Assembly: GCA_946482345.1 (NCBI GenBank)
Contig: CAMLRJ010000262.1
Location: 1 to 5,516, forward strand
DNA from: an uncultured Cellvibrio sp.
Lineage (GTDB): Bacteria; Pseudomonadota; Gammaproteobacteria; Pseudomonadales; Cellvibrionaceae
Direction of reading: 5' to 3'
Length of the DNA stretch: 5,516 nt
Position 1 is the first letter of the stretch; each line of letters opens with the position of its first letter. Positions 1 to 4,779 of this stretch are shown in pieces. The position numbers and the translations under genes were made by a program. The notes below the pieces were generated by a model. That model was not told the origin of the DNA, ran no database searches, and saw nothing but the letters and a program-made list of their open reading frames with translations.

Positions 1-1055
1 GGAATCTTTAAAGGTTTGCCGTTAATTTCCACTTGCTCAAACATACCGCGCTCATTGAAATGAGGATCCGCAAACATATCCTGCACATTATAAATCGGGC
101 CTGCAGGCACTTTGGCTTTATCCAACAACTCCAAAATTTCTTCAGAATTTTTACTCATGCACCAAACAGCAATTGCATTATCAATTTCCTGTTCGTGAAT
201 AACGCGCCCGGCATTATTTGCCATGCGTGGATCATTTGCCATTTCAGGATGCCCGGCAGTTTGCATCAATCGTTGAAAAATTGAATCGCCATTACCGCCA
301 ATCACTACATATTTTCCATTTTTACAGCGATAAGTATTGGTTGGAACTATACCTGTCACTGTAGTGCCTGATGGTTGGCGAATAACACCCGCACCTGAAA
401 ATTCCGGCACAACCGCTTCCATTAAATTAAACATAGATTCATAAAGAGCAACATCCACCACTTGCCCATTTTCTTGTGGATCTTTTTGTCGTTGAATAAT
501 GGCCAATGCAATGCCTAAAGCTGCGTGAATTCCGGAAATAGTATCGCCAATGCTTAAATTAGGACGCACAGGTGCCTGATCCGGAAATCCATTCACATAA
601 CGAAAACCACTCATGCCTTCACACACAGAAGCGAACCCGGGTTTATTGGCATAGGGGCCGGTTTGTCCATATCCGGAAATGCGCGCATAAATAATATGAG
701 GGTTGGATTCTTTAAAATTGTCGGGGCCCAAATTCCAATTTTCCATTACCCCCGGACGAAAATTTTCAATCACAACATCAGCAGTATCGATCAAGGTTTT
801 CGCAATTAATTGCGCTTCTGTTTTTTTCAAATCCAGGGTAATACTTTTTTTATTGCGACCAATACTTCGCCACCAATGTGATGTGCCATTTTCCAGAATT
901 CGCCAGCCGCGAATAGGATCACCTTCAGGTGGTTCGATTTTAATTACCTCAGCACCGAAATACGCGAGTATGCAACCTGCAAAGGGGCCTGCTAATAATT
1001 GGCCGACCTCGATGATGCGAATGCCGTCTAATGGACGAGATGAATTGTTTGTCAT
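1..1055 (-). CDS. CaiB/BaiF-type class III CoA-transferase, C-terminus cut by window edge
   Basis: I translated this strand directly: 351 uninterrupted codons run from ATG at 1055 to the left edge, and an in-frame TAA at 1062-1064 rules out an upstream start. Class III CoA-transferases move CoA between carboxylic acids through an aspartyl-CoA anhydride. The visible family signatures, in order, are LDGIRIIEVGQLLAGPFAG (9-27), FGAEVIKIEPPEGDP (33-47), NKKSITLDLK (68-77), ENFRPGVMENW (97-107), ARISGYGQTGPYANKPG (124-140) and VPAGPIYNVQDMFADPHF (316-333). Asp171 in LSIGD sits where the catalytic aspartate of formyl-CoA transferase (Asp169) lies. Family members are usually about 400 residues, so roughly 50 residues are missing. 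No good Shine-Dalgarno precedes the ATG. The gene follows the quinone oxidoreductase gene on the same strand, separated by a repeat element, so cotranscription is possible but not shown. The acyl donor and acceptor cannot be told; homologues include formyl-CoA, carnitine and dicarboxylate CoA-transferases. The cytoplasmic location is inferred. Confidence 0.93.
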   Translation of the reverse strand, partial: MTNNSSRPLDGIRIIEVGQLLAGPFAGCILAYFGAEVIKIEPPEGDPIRGWRILENGTSHWWRSIGRNKKSITLDLKKTEAQLIAKTLIDTADVVIENFRPGVMENWNLGPDNFKESNPHIIYARISGYGQTGPYANKPGFASVCEGMSGFRYVNGFPDQAPVRPNLSIGDTISGIHAALGIALAIIQRQKDPQENGQVVDVALYESMFNLMEAVVPEFSGAGVIRQPSGTTVTGIVPTNTYRCKNGKYVVIGGNGDSIFQRLMQTAGHPEMANDPRMANNAGRVIHEQEIDNAIAVWCMSKNSEEILELLDKAKVPAGPIYNVQDMFADPHFNERGMFEQVEINGKPLKI

Positions 1056-1087
1056 TGGATTTTATTTACTGAATAAGAATTTTAAAT

Positions 1088-1187
1088 ACCCCCTAGCCCC
1101 CCTTTTTCAAAGTGGGGAACGACTCCCTTCTTAATTTAGCAGGGAGTAAAGTCCCTCCCCCTGGCAAGGGGGAGGTTAGGAGGGGGT
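1088..1187. repeat. 100-bp hairpin-rich intergenic repeat (MITE/REP-like), copy 1
   Basis: This stretch is bounded by a perfect 7-bp inverted repeat, ACCCCCT (1088-1094) and AGGGGGT (1181-1187). It packs three hairpins inside. The first is CCCCCTTT (about 1098-1105) against AAAG-T-GGGG (1109-1117), with one bulge. The second is ACTCCCT (1122-1128) against AGGGAGT (1141-1147), perfect. The third is CCTCCCCCT (1154-1162) against AGGGGGAGG (1167-1175), perfect with a 4-nt loop. Symmetric ends plus internal stems and no coding potential fit a non-autonomous or REP-like dispersed element. A related copy lies at 4036-4155. There is no obvious target duplication. It sits between two same-strand genes and its right end includes the last base of the upstream gene's stop codon. 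Because it is transcribed if the genes form an operon, it could stabilise, process or attenuate the mRNA; that is inference. It has no U-tract in the leftward direction, so it is not a typical intrinsic terminator. Confidence 0.75.
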
Positions 1188-2161
1188 CATGTTACCAGCA
1201 CAATTTTCCCAATATGCTGATTCGATTCCATTCGCTGATGCGCTTTCATCACGTCATCAAGTTTAAATACTGAATCAATAACCGGTTTAATTTTTTCCTG
1301 ATTCAATAAAGGCCAAACCTGTTGCAAAAGTTCGTTAGCAATTTTCGCTTTGATACTGGCCGACTGTGATCGCAAAGTTGAACCCGTTAGTGTCAATCGT
1401 TTCAGCATCAAAGGCATTAAATCAATCATATGTTTACTGCCTTTTAAAAAAGCAATATTCACTACACGGCCTTCGACTGAGGCAGCAGAGAAATTTTTTT
1501 GAATATTATCACCGCCAACCATATCCAAAATCACACTCACTCCCTGCCCGTGCGTTTTTTGTTTGATTTGCGCAACAAAATCTTCCTGAGTGTAACAAAT
1601 AGCTTCTGCACCCAGCTGACTAATCGCAGCACATTTTTCCGGTGTTGATGCAGTTGCATAAACTTTTGCGCCAAAGGCGGTTGCCAATTGGATCGCCGTC
1701 GTACCTATACCACTGGCACCGCCGTGTACCAACAGTGTTTCACCGGCAATTAATTTTGCGCGCTGAAAAAGATTATGCCAAACCGTAAAAAAAGTTTCCG
1801 GCAATGCCGCTGCTTGTTCATAAGAATAATTTTTGGGGACGGGTATAGATTGTGATTGTGGTGCAACAGCGTATTCTGCATAGCCACCACCATTGACTAA
1901 TGCACAAACCTTATCGCCCGGCTGCAAACTGCGCGCTAGTTTTCCACAAACAACCACTTCGCCTGCGACTTCCAGACCCAAAACGGGTGACGCATCTGCA
2001 GGTGGTGGGTACACTCCTTGTCGTTGCAAAATATCCGGGCGATTGATACCGGCTGCATGAACACGAATCAATACTTCATCTTCTTTAGGCACGGGAATTT
2101 CAACATCAATCACTGACAATTTTTCTGCGCCACCCGACTTTTCAAAATGTATTGATTTCAT
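1187..2161 (-). CDS. NAD(P)H quinone oxidoreductase, zinc-independent MDR, PIG3-like
   Basis: A 324-residue, full-length zinc-independent medium-chain dehydrogenase/reductase of the PIG3/QOR kind; such enzymes reduce quinones or enones using NADPH in the cytoplasm. The N-terminal GroES-like domain carries GINRPDILQRQGVYPPP (38-54) and GLEVAGEV (62-69). The Rossmann domain carries HGGASGIGTTAIQLA (146-160), the NADPH-binding loop typical of the PIG3 branch. RSQSASIKAKIANELL (264-279) and IGKIVL (317-322) match the conserved C-terminal part of that branch. The structural-zinc cysteine cluster of alcohol dehydrogenases is absent. The start is ATG at 2161, because GGAG at 2170-2167 lies 5 nt upstream and homology begins at MKSIHFEKSGG. 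A longer in-frame start at 2266 would overlap pdxH and add 35 unmatched residues. It lies 22 nt after pdxH, so an operon is likely. The physiological substrate is unknown. Confidence 0.92.
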   Translation of the reverse strand: MKSIHFEKSGGAEKLSVIDVEIPVPKEDEVLIRVHAAGINRPDILQRQGVYPPPADASPVLGLEVAGEVVVCGKLARSLQPGDKVCALVNGGGYAEYAVAPQSQSIPVPKNYSYEQAAALPETFFTVWHNLFQRAKLIAGETLLVHGGASGIGTTAIQLATAFGAKVYATASTPEKCAAISQLGAEAICYTQEDFVAQIKQKTHGQGVSVILDMVGGDNIQKNFSAASVEGRVVNIAFLKGSKHMIDLMPLMLKRLTLTGSTLRSQSASIKAKIANELLQQVWPLLNQEKIKPVIDSVFKLDDVMKAHQRMESNQHIGKIVLVT

Positions 2162-2166
2162 ATTCA

Positions 2167-2170
2167 CTCC
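2167..2170 (-). promoter_or_regulatory. Ribosome-binding site of the quinone oxidoreductase gene
   Basis: GGAG on the minus strand, 5 nt before ATG 2161. It decides against the longer in-frame start inside pdxH and lies in the 22-nt gap after the pdxH stop, as expected for a cotranscribed gene. Confidence 0.75.
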
Positions 2171-2183
2171 ACAATTAGTTTGA

Positions 2184-2828
2184 TCAAGGCTCCAGGCGTT
2201 GAATCGTCCAACTGCCATCAGCTTGCAAATTATATTGAAAGCGATCATGTAACCTATGCGCGCCACCTTGCCAAAATTCTATCTGATGCGGTTTTACTCT
2301 GTATCCACCCCAAAAGTCCGGTAGCGGAATATCACCATTTGCAAATTTATTTTTCATTGTCTCAAATTGTTTCATTAATATTTCACGAGAAGAAATTGGA
2401 CGACTTTGTTGTGATGCCCATGCACCCAACTGACTTTCTCGTGGACGCGACATGAAATATTTCAACACATCAGCAGTAGATAAAGATTCAGCAACACCAC
2501 AAACTTTGACCTGTCGCTCTAAAAAATACCAGGGAAAATGCAGACTGATTTTCGGATTTTGTTTTAAATCCTGTGCTTTACGACTGCGCAGGTTGGTGTA
2601 AAAAACAAAACCCCGCTCATCCAGATTTTTCAGCAAAACGATACGTTGGGAAGGTTGGCCCGTAGCATCAACAGTGGCAACTGTCATGGCATTGGGATCA
2701 GGAATACCCGACTGGATGGTTTGATCCATCCAACGACCAAATTGAATCAAAGGATTTTCATTAAGATCCGCCCTGTCCAGCCCAGCTTGTGTATACTCAC
2801 GCCGAAAATCTTCAAGTTTTAACTCCAT
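2184..2828 (-). CDS. pdxH: Pyridoxamine/pyridoxine 5'-phosphate oxidase
   Basis: PdxH oxidises pyridoxine or pyridoxamine 5'-phosphate to pyridoxal 5'-phosphate, using FMN and O2, as a cytoplasmic homodimer. The protein is 214 residues, against 218 in E. coli, and its ligand residues align at a constant offset of five. FMN-contacting segments are RIVLLK (62-67), YTN (77-79), SRK (82-84) and Gln106. PLP-binding residues are Lys67, Tyr124, Arg128, Ser132, Arg192 and His194. The C-terminal signature [17 protein letters not shown] (183-199) is diagnostic. The start at 2828 is chosen because GGAGGT at 2839-2834 lies 5 nt upstream. The reading frame stays open upstream to an ATG at 2951, but those 41 residues match nothing known of PdxH. 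The gene is followed after 22 nt by the quinone oxidoreductase gene and is divergent from mobA. No key residue is missing. Confidence 0.97.
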   Translation of the reverse strand: MELKLEDFRREYTQAGLDRADLNENPLIQFGRWMDQTIQSGIPDPNAMTVATVDATGQPSQRIVLLKNLDERGFVFYTNLRSRKAQDLKQNPKISLHFPWYFLERQVKVCGVAESLSTADVLKYFMSRPRESQLGAWASQQSRPISSREILMKQFETMKNKFANGDIPLPDFWGGYRVKPHQIEFWQGGAHRLHDRFQYNLQADGSWTIQRLEP

Positions 2829-2833
2829 CGTTG

Positions 2834-2839
2834 ACCTCC
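2834..2839 (-). promoter_or_regulatory. Strong ribosome-binding site of pdxH
   Basis: GGAGGT on the minus strand with a 5-nt spacer to ATG 2828. This near-perfect Shine-Dalgarno sets the pdxH start and excludes the ATG at 2951. Confidence 0.85.
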
Positions 2840-2857
2840 AAAAGAGTTGGAGCGAGC

Positions 2858-2886
2858 ATACTACTGAGGCTAATGGCAAAATCCAA
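2858..2886 (-). promoter_or_regulatory. Candidate sigma-70 promoter of pdxH
   Basis: On the minus strand TTGGAT (2886-2881) is followed after exactly 17 bp by TAGTAT (2863-2858). The -10 box matches consensus at 4 of 6 positions and the -35 box at 3 of 6. Transcription would begin near 2850, giving a leader of about 20 nt that keeps the GGAGGT site. The match is modest and the call rests mostly on spacing and position. Confidence 0.35.
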
Positions 2887-2898
2887 TGTGTCGTGCGT

Positions 2899-2917
2899 CT
2901 CACATAGTCGAGGTGAG
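2899..2917. promoter_or_regulatory. Inverted repeat CTCAC-N9-GTGAG, possible operator
   Basis: Perfect 5-bp arms (2899-2903 and 2913-2917) separated by 9 bp, just upstream of the candidate pdxH -35 box in the divergent pdxH/mobA region. The half-site spacing would suit a dimeric regulator. Arms this short can arise by chance and no regulator is identified. Confidence 0.2.
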
Positions 2918-2963
2918 GGACTTCAAACAAGGATAAAAAGTTATTTCCCATGCCTCTATGCTG

Positions 2964-2976
2964 GCAGTTAAACTGC
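2964..2976. promoter_or_regulatory. 13-bp odd palindrome GCAGTTAAACTGC, possible operator
   Basis: Two perfect 6-bp arms, GCAGTT and AACTGC, around a single central A, 47 bp upstream of the mobA ATG. It stands in the AT-rich part of the divergent region, where a regulator of mobA, of pdxH or of both could bind. It lacks a following T-run, so it is not a terminator. The binding protein is unknown. Confidence 0.35.
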
Positions 2977-2981
2977 GAATA

Positions 2982-3008
2982 AATAATTTGTTAATGCTAA
3001 TAATTTGT
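2982..3008 (+). repeat. Two 10-bp direct repeats AATAATTTGT upstream of mobA
   Basis: AATAATTTGT occurs at 2982-2991 and again at 2999-3008, 17 bp start to start. Each copy contains AATAAT, a 5-of-6 match to a -10 box, but neither has a convincing -35 box 16-18 bp upstream, so the mobA promoter cannot be assigned with confidence. The repeats may be tandem binding sites or only AT-rich chance. Confidence 0.3.
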
Positions 3009-3014
3009 CATATC

Positions 3015-3018
3015 AAGG
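3015..3018 (+). promoter_or_regulatory. Ribosome-binding site of mobA
   Basis: AAGG with a 5-nt TTTTT spacer before ATG 3024. It supports this start over an in-frame ATG at 2958, which would add 22 residues ahead of the nucleotide-binding loop. Confidence 0.65.
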
Positions 3019-3023
3019 TTTTT

Positions 3024-3647
3024 ATGAAATCAACACAAGCCATATGCGGTCTTATTTTGGCTGGCGGCCAGGCTCGTCGAATGGGTGGCGGCGACAAATG
3101 TCTACTACCATTGGCTGGCAAATCACTACTCCAACGAACCATCGAACGTGCGCAACCACAAGTCGCTCACCTGATCCTGAATGCCAACGGCAATAGCTTG
3201 CGTTTTGCTCGCAGTAAATTACCTGTAGTGCCGGATTTATCCGAAGAATTTAAAGGCCCACTCGCCGGCATTCATGCCGGTTTACATTGGATGAAAAATA
3301 CCTACCCGGATCAAGAGTGGTTGATGAGCATTGCGTCTGACAGCCCTTTTTTCCCGAATGATCTTGCACAACGTTTATTGGACGCGGCCATCCAAAATCA
3401 CGCCCACATAGCTGTTGCCGAATCCAATCATCAAATACACCCCACCTTCGCACTTTGGCATGTGTCTTTACTGGACAAACTTGAGACGGTCATCAAACAA
3501 GATCAAATACCCAGCATGCAGTCCTGGATAGAAACACAAAAAATGATCAAAGTGGATTTTGCCAATACTCGCTACGATCCATTTTTTAATATCAATACCC
3601 CACAAGATTTATACAACGCAGAAAATATTGCGGCTATGGCCGGATAA
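3024..3647 (+). CDS. mobA: Molybdenum cofactor guanylyltransferase
   Basis: MobA joins GMP from GTP to molybdopterin-bound molybdenum, producing the guanine-dinucleotide cofactor used by DMSO-reductase-family enzymes; it acts in the cytoplasm. The protein is 207 residues, close to the 194 of E. coli. The N-terminal nucleotide-binding loop LAGGQARRMGGGDK (12-25) includes Lys25. Further signatures are VPDLSEEFKGPLAG (69-82), ASDSPFFP (104-111) with Asp106 at the metal-binding position, HPTFALW (139-145) and FFNINTPQDL (187-196). The family often has Cys-Asp-Thr or Cys-Asp-Ser where this protein has Ser-Asp-Ser. The 22-residue longer reading frame from 2958 is rejected because AAGG precedes ATG 3024. 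A VanZ-like gene follows 14 nt downstream, probably on the same transcript. No other molybdenum genes are in view. Confidence 0.95.
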   Translation: MKSTQAICGLILAGGQARRMGGGDKCLLPLAGKSLLQRTIERAQPQVAHLILNANGNSLRFARSKLPVVPDLSEEFKGPLAGIHAGLHWMKNTYPDQEWLMSIASDSPFFPNDLAQRLLDAAIQNHAHIAVAESNHQIHPTFALWHVSLLDKLETVIKQDQIPSMQSWIETQKMIKVDFANTRYDPFFNINTPQDLYNAENIAAMAG

Positions 3648-3650
3648 ATG

Positions 3651-3656
3651 TAAGGA
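3651..3656 (+). promoter_or_regulatory. Ribosome-binding site of the VanZ-like gene
   Basis: TAAGGA, a full anti-Shine-Dalgarno match with 5 nt to ATG 3662, lying inside the 14-nt gap after mobA. It confirms independent translation initiation of a probably cotranscribed gene. Confidence 0.75.
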
Positions 3657-3661
3657 TTTTT

Positions 3662-4021
3662 ATGTGGCGTTTTTTGATGTTATTACAATTTTACTGTTTG
3701 ATCGCTCTTTACACTTTTTTAGGTTTAACACCACACCCCGAATCCCTGGTGGGTAGCTTTAATGATTTATTCATGCATTTTATTGGCTATCTTGTCGCCT
3801 CATTTTCAATAAGTGCAGCGAGACCACAATGGCAATGGTGGAAAAAAGCGGTGTTGTTAATTGCTTATTCAATAGCAATCGAAATCGCGCAACATTTTAA
3901 TCCACCCAGAACATTCAGCTGGCTCGATATAGTCGCCAACTCTTCTGGTGTTTTATTGGGATTGGCTGCAGTGAATTTTCTTGTTACAAAAATTCCACTG
4001 GTTAAAAGGTTTTTGGGGTAA
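3662..4021 (+). CDS. VanZ-like integral membrane protein
   Basis: A 119-residue membrane protein of the VanZ-like family. VanZ itself is linked to low-level teicoplanin resistance, but most small relatives have no known role. Four hydrophobic segments lie at about 3-21, 36-53, 62-80 and 92-111, consistent with an inner-membrane protein. The family motif is clear: FNDLFMHFIGY (33-43) followed by EIAQHFNPPRTFSWLDIVAN (74-93), with conserved Glu74, Gln77, Arg83, Asp89, Asn93, Gly96 and Gly100. Where many members have Asp-Lys before the His, this one has Asp-Leu. The start is fixed by TAAGGA 5 nt upstream. It follows mobA by 14 nt, but no functional link between the two is known. A possible terminator hairpin begins within its last codons. 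Antibiotic resistance should not be inferred from the family name. Confidence 0.9.
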   Translation: MWRFLMLLQFYCLIALYTFLGLTPHPESLVGSFNDLFMHFIGYLVASFSISAARPQWQWWKKAVLLIAYSIAIEIAQHFNPPRTFSWLDIVANSSGVLLGLAAVNFLVTKIPLVKRFLG

Positions 4022-4053
4022 GTTAATCTCAACAGCTTTACCCTCTGTTTTTT
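4016..4053 (+). terminator. Possible intrinsic terminator after the VanZ-like gene
   Basis: GGGTAA (4016-4021, containing the stop codon) can pair with TTACCC (4038-4043) over a 16-nt loop, and a run of six T follows at 4048-4053 after TCTG. The stem is short, the loop large and the T-run offset by 4 nt, so efficiency would be modest. Its right arm is also the left arm of the repeat element at 4036-4155. Confidence 0.35.
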
Positions 4054-4155
4054 GCGAAGTGAAATCTGTTCCCTCCCCTGCCAACGACTGCATGGATGCA
4101 GAAGGTAGAGCAACGCAGGAGCAGTTCTTGAGGGGAGGATTAGGGTGGGGTAAGG
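4036..4155. repeat. 120-bp hairpin-rich intergenic repeat, copy 2 with enlarged loop
   Basis: CTTTACCC (4036-4043) pairs with GGGTAAGG (4148-4155) with one wobble, giving outer ends. An inner perfect 8-bp stem is CCTCCCCT (4072-4079) against AGGGGAGG (4131-4138). The right end, GGGGAGGATTAGGGTGGGGT, resembles the right end of the element at 1088-1187, with GGGGAGG, TTAGG and a terminal GGGGT in the same order. The inner stem here encloses 51 nt instead of 4. That loop holds CTGCAT-GG-ATGCAG (4088-4101), a perfect 6-bp hairpin, and an alternative pairing of ACTGC (4087-4091) with GCAGT (4121-4125). It encodes nothing obvious. The two copies have opposite orientations relative to the genes that flank them. 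Relationship of the copies is judged by eye and the exact ends are uncertain. Confidence 0.65.
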
Positions 4156-4179
4156 AAAACTAAAAAAGAGATCGAATTT

Positions 4180-4779
4180 ATGAAATTACTCAACAGCTTA
4201 ATTTATTTCTCCCTCTTCCTATCCATCCAACTCTTTGCCGACCAATCGCAAAATAAAAACACACAATTTATTCAAGCTGCTATAAATCAAACCAAAGAAG
4301 GCGTTATTTATAATCCTGCTTATTTCAAAATACCCTACCCCAATGGTGATATTCCTGCGCATTTTGGTGTGTGTACCGACGTTGTCATTCGCGCTTATCG
4401 CAAGTTGGGAATTGATTTACAGGAACAAGTACATCAGGACATCAAAGCTAATTTTTCGATTTACCCTGCCAAACGACATTGGAATCAAAATAAACCTGAC
4501 ACCAATATAGATCACCGCCGCGTACCCAACTTGCAAACATTTTTTACACGGAAAGGAAAAAAATTAAAGGTGACTGAAAAACCGGAAGACTATCAACCCG
4601 GTGATTTGGTGACCTGGATGCTCGACAATAAATTACCGCACATAGGCGTAGTCGTAGATCAAAAATCAAAAGACAACCAACGTTATTTAATTGTTCACAA
4701 TATTGGCGCTGGCCCAAAAATGGAAGATGTGCTGTTCGCTTACCCTATTTCCGGGCACTATCGTTATGCTTTGGATTAA
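4180..4779 (+). CDS. Secreted DUF1287 protein (YijF-like)
   Basis: A 199-residue protein of the DUF1287 family, which includes E. coli YijF; its biochemical function is not established. Residues 1-20 are a signal peptide: Lys2, a hydrophobic core and likely cleavage after LFA (18-20), so the protein is probably periplasmic. There is no lipobox cysteine. Conserved family blocks are IPYPNGDIPAHFGVCTDVVI (51-70), IDHRRVPNLQTFF (110-122), PGDLVTW (140-146), PHIGVVVD (153-160) and VHNIGAGP (172-179). The order Cys65, His154, then His173/Asn174 resembles NlpC/P60-type papain-like hydrolases, suggesting a cell-wall or amide hydrolase; that is inference. The ATG is preceded by weak GAGA at 4168-4171 with an 8-nt spacer. 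No clear promoter is visible between the repeat and the gene, so it may rely on VanZ read-through or on sequence within the repeat. It overlaps the convergent regulator gene by 4 bp. Confidence 0.9.
   Translation: MKLLNSLIYFSLFLSIQLFADQSQNKNTQFIQAAINQTKEGVIYNPAYFKIPYPNGDIPAHFGVCTDVVIRAYRKLGIDLQEQVHQDIKANFSIYPAKRHWNQNKPDTNIDHRRVPNLQTFFTRKGKKLKVTEKPEDYQPGDLVTWMLDNKLPHIGVVVDQKSKDNQRYLIVHNIGAGPKMEDVLFAYPISGHYRYALD

Noticed and set aside
1098..1117. Hairpin CCCCCTTT/AAAG-T-GGGG as an intrinsic terminator for the leftward transcript.
   Set aside because: Read leftward, the stem is followed by GGCTAGGGGGTATT and no U-tract, so it does not fit the intrinsic terminator pattern.
703..1134. Rightward 143-codon open frame.
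   Set aside because: It is antisense to the clearly homologous CoA-transferase gene and runs on into the hairpin repeat; it shows no domain or ribosome site.
2162..2266. In-frame 35-residue N-terminal extension of the quinone oxidoreductase.
   Set aside because: It overlaps the pdxH end, has no family similarity, and GGAG lies 5 nt before the ATG at 2161.
2829..2951. In-frame 41-residue N-terminal extension of PdxH.
   Set aside because: GGAGGT is placed ideally for the ATG at 2828, and the resulting 214-residue length and constant residue offset match E. coli PdxH.
2958..3023. 22-residue N-terminal extension of MobA.
   Set aside because: A ribosome site precedes ATG 3024, and the extension would place 33 rather than 11 residues before the LAGG loop, which normally lies near the N-terminus.
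3662..4021. VanZ-like gene as an antibiotic-resistance gene.
   Set aside because: Small VanZ-like proteins are widespread in Gram-negative bacteria, and no vanA-type cluster or mobile context is present here.
4015..4154. GGGGTAAG direct repeats as a target-site duplication of the second element.
   Set aside because: The right copy overlaps the element's own G-rich end, which copy 1 shares, so it is more likely part of the element than a duplicated target.
3981..4163. Rightward 60-codon open frame across the second repeat.
   Set aside because: It starts inside the VanZ gene in another frame and its sequence is dictated by the G/C-rich stems of the repeat.
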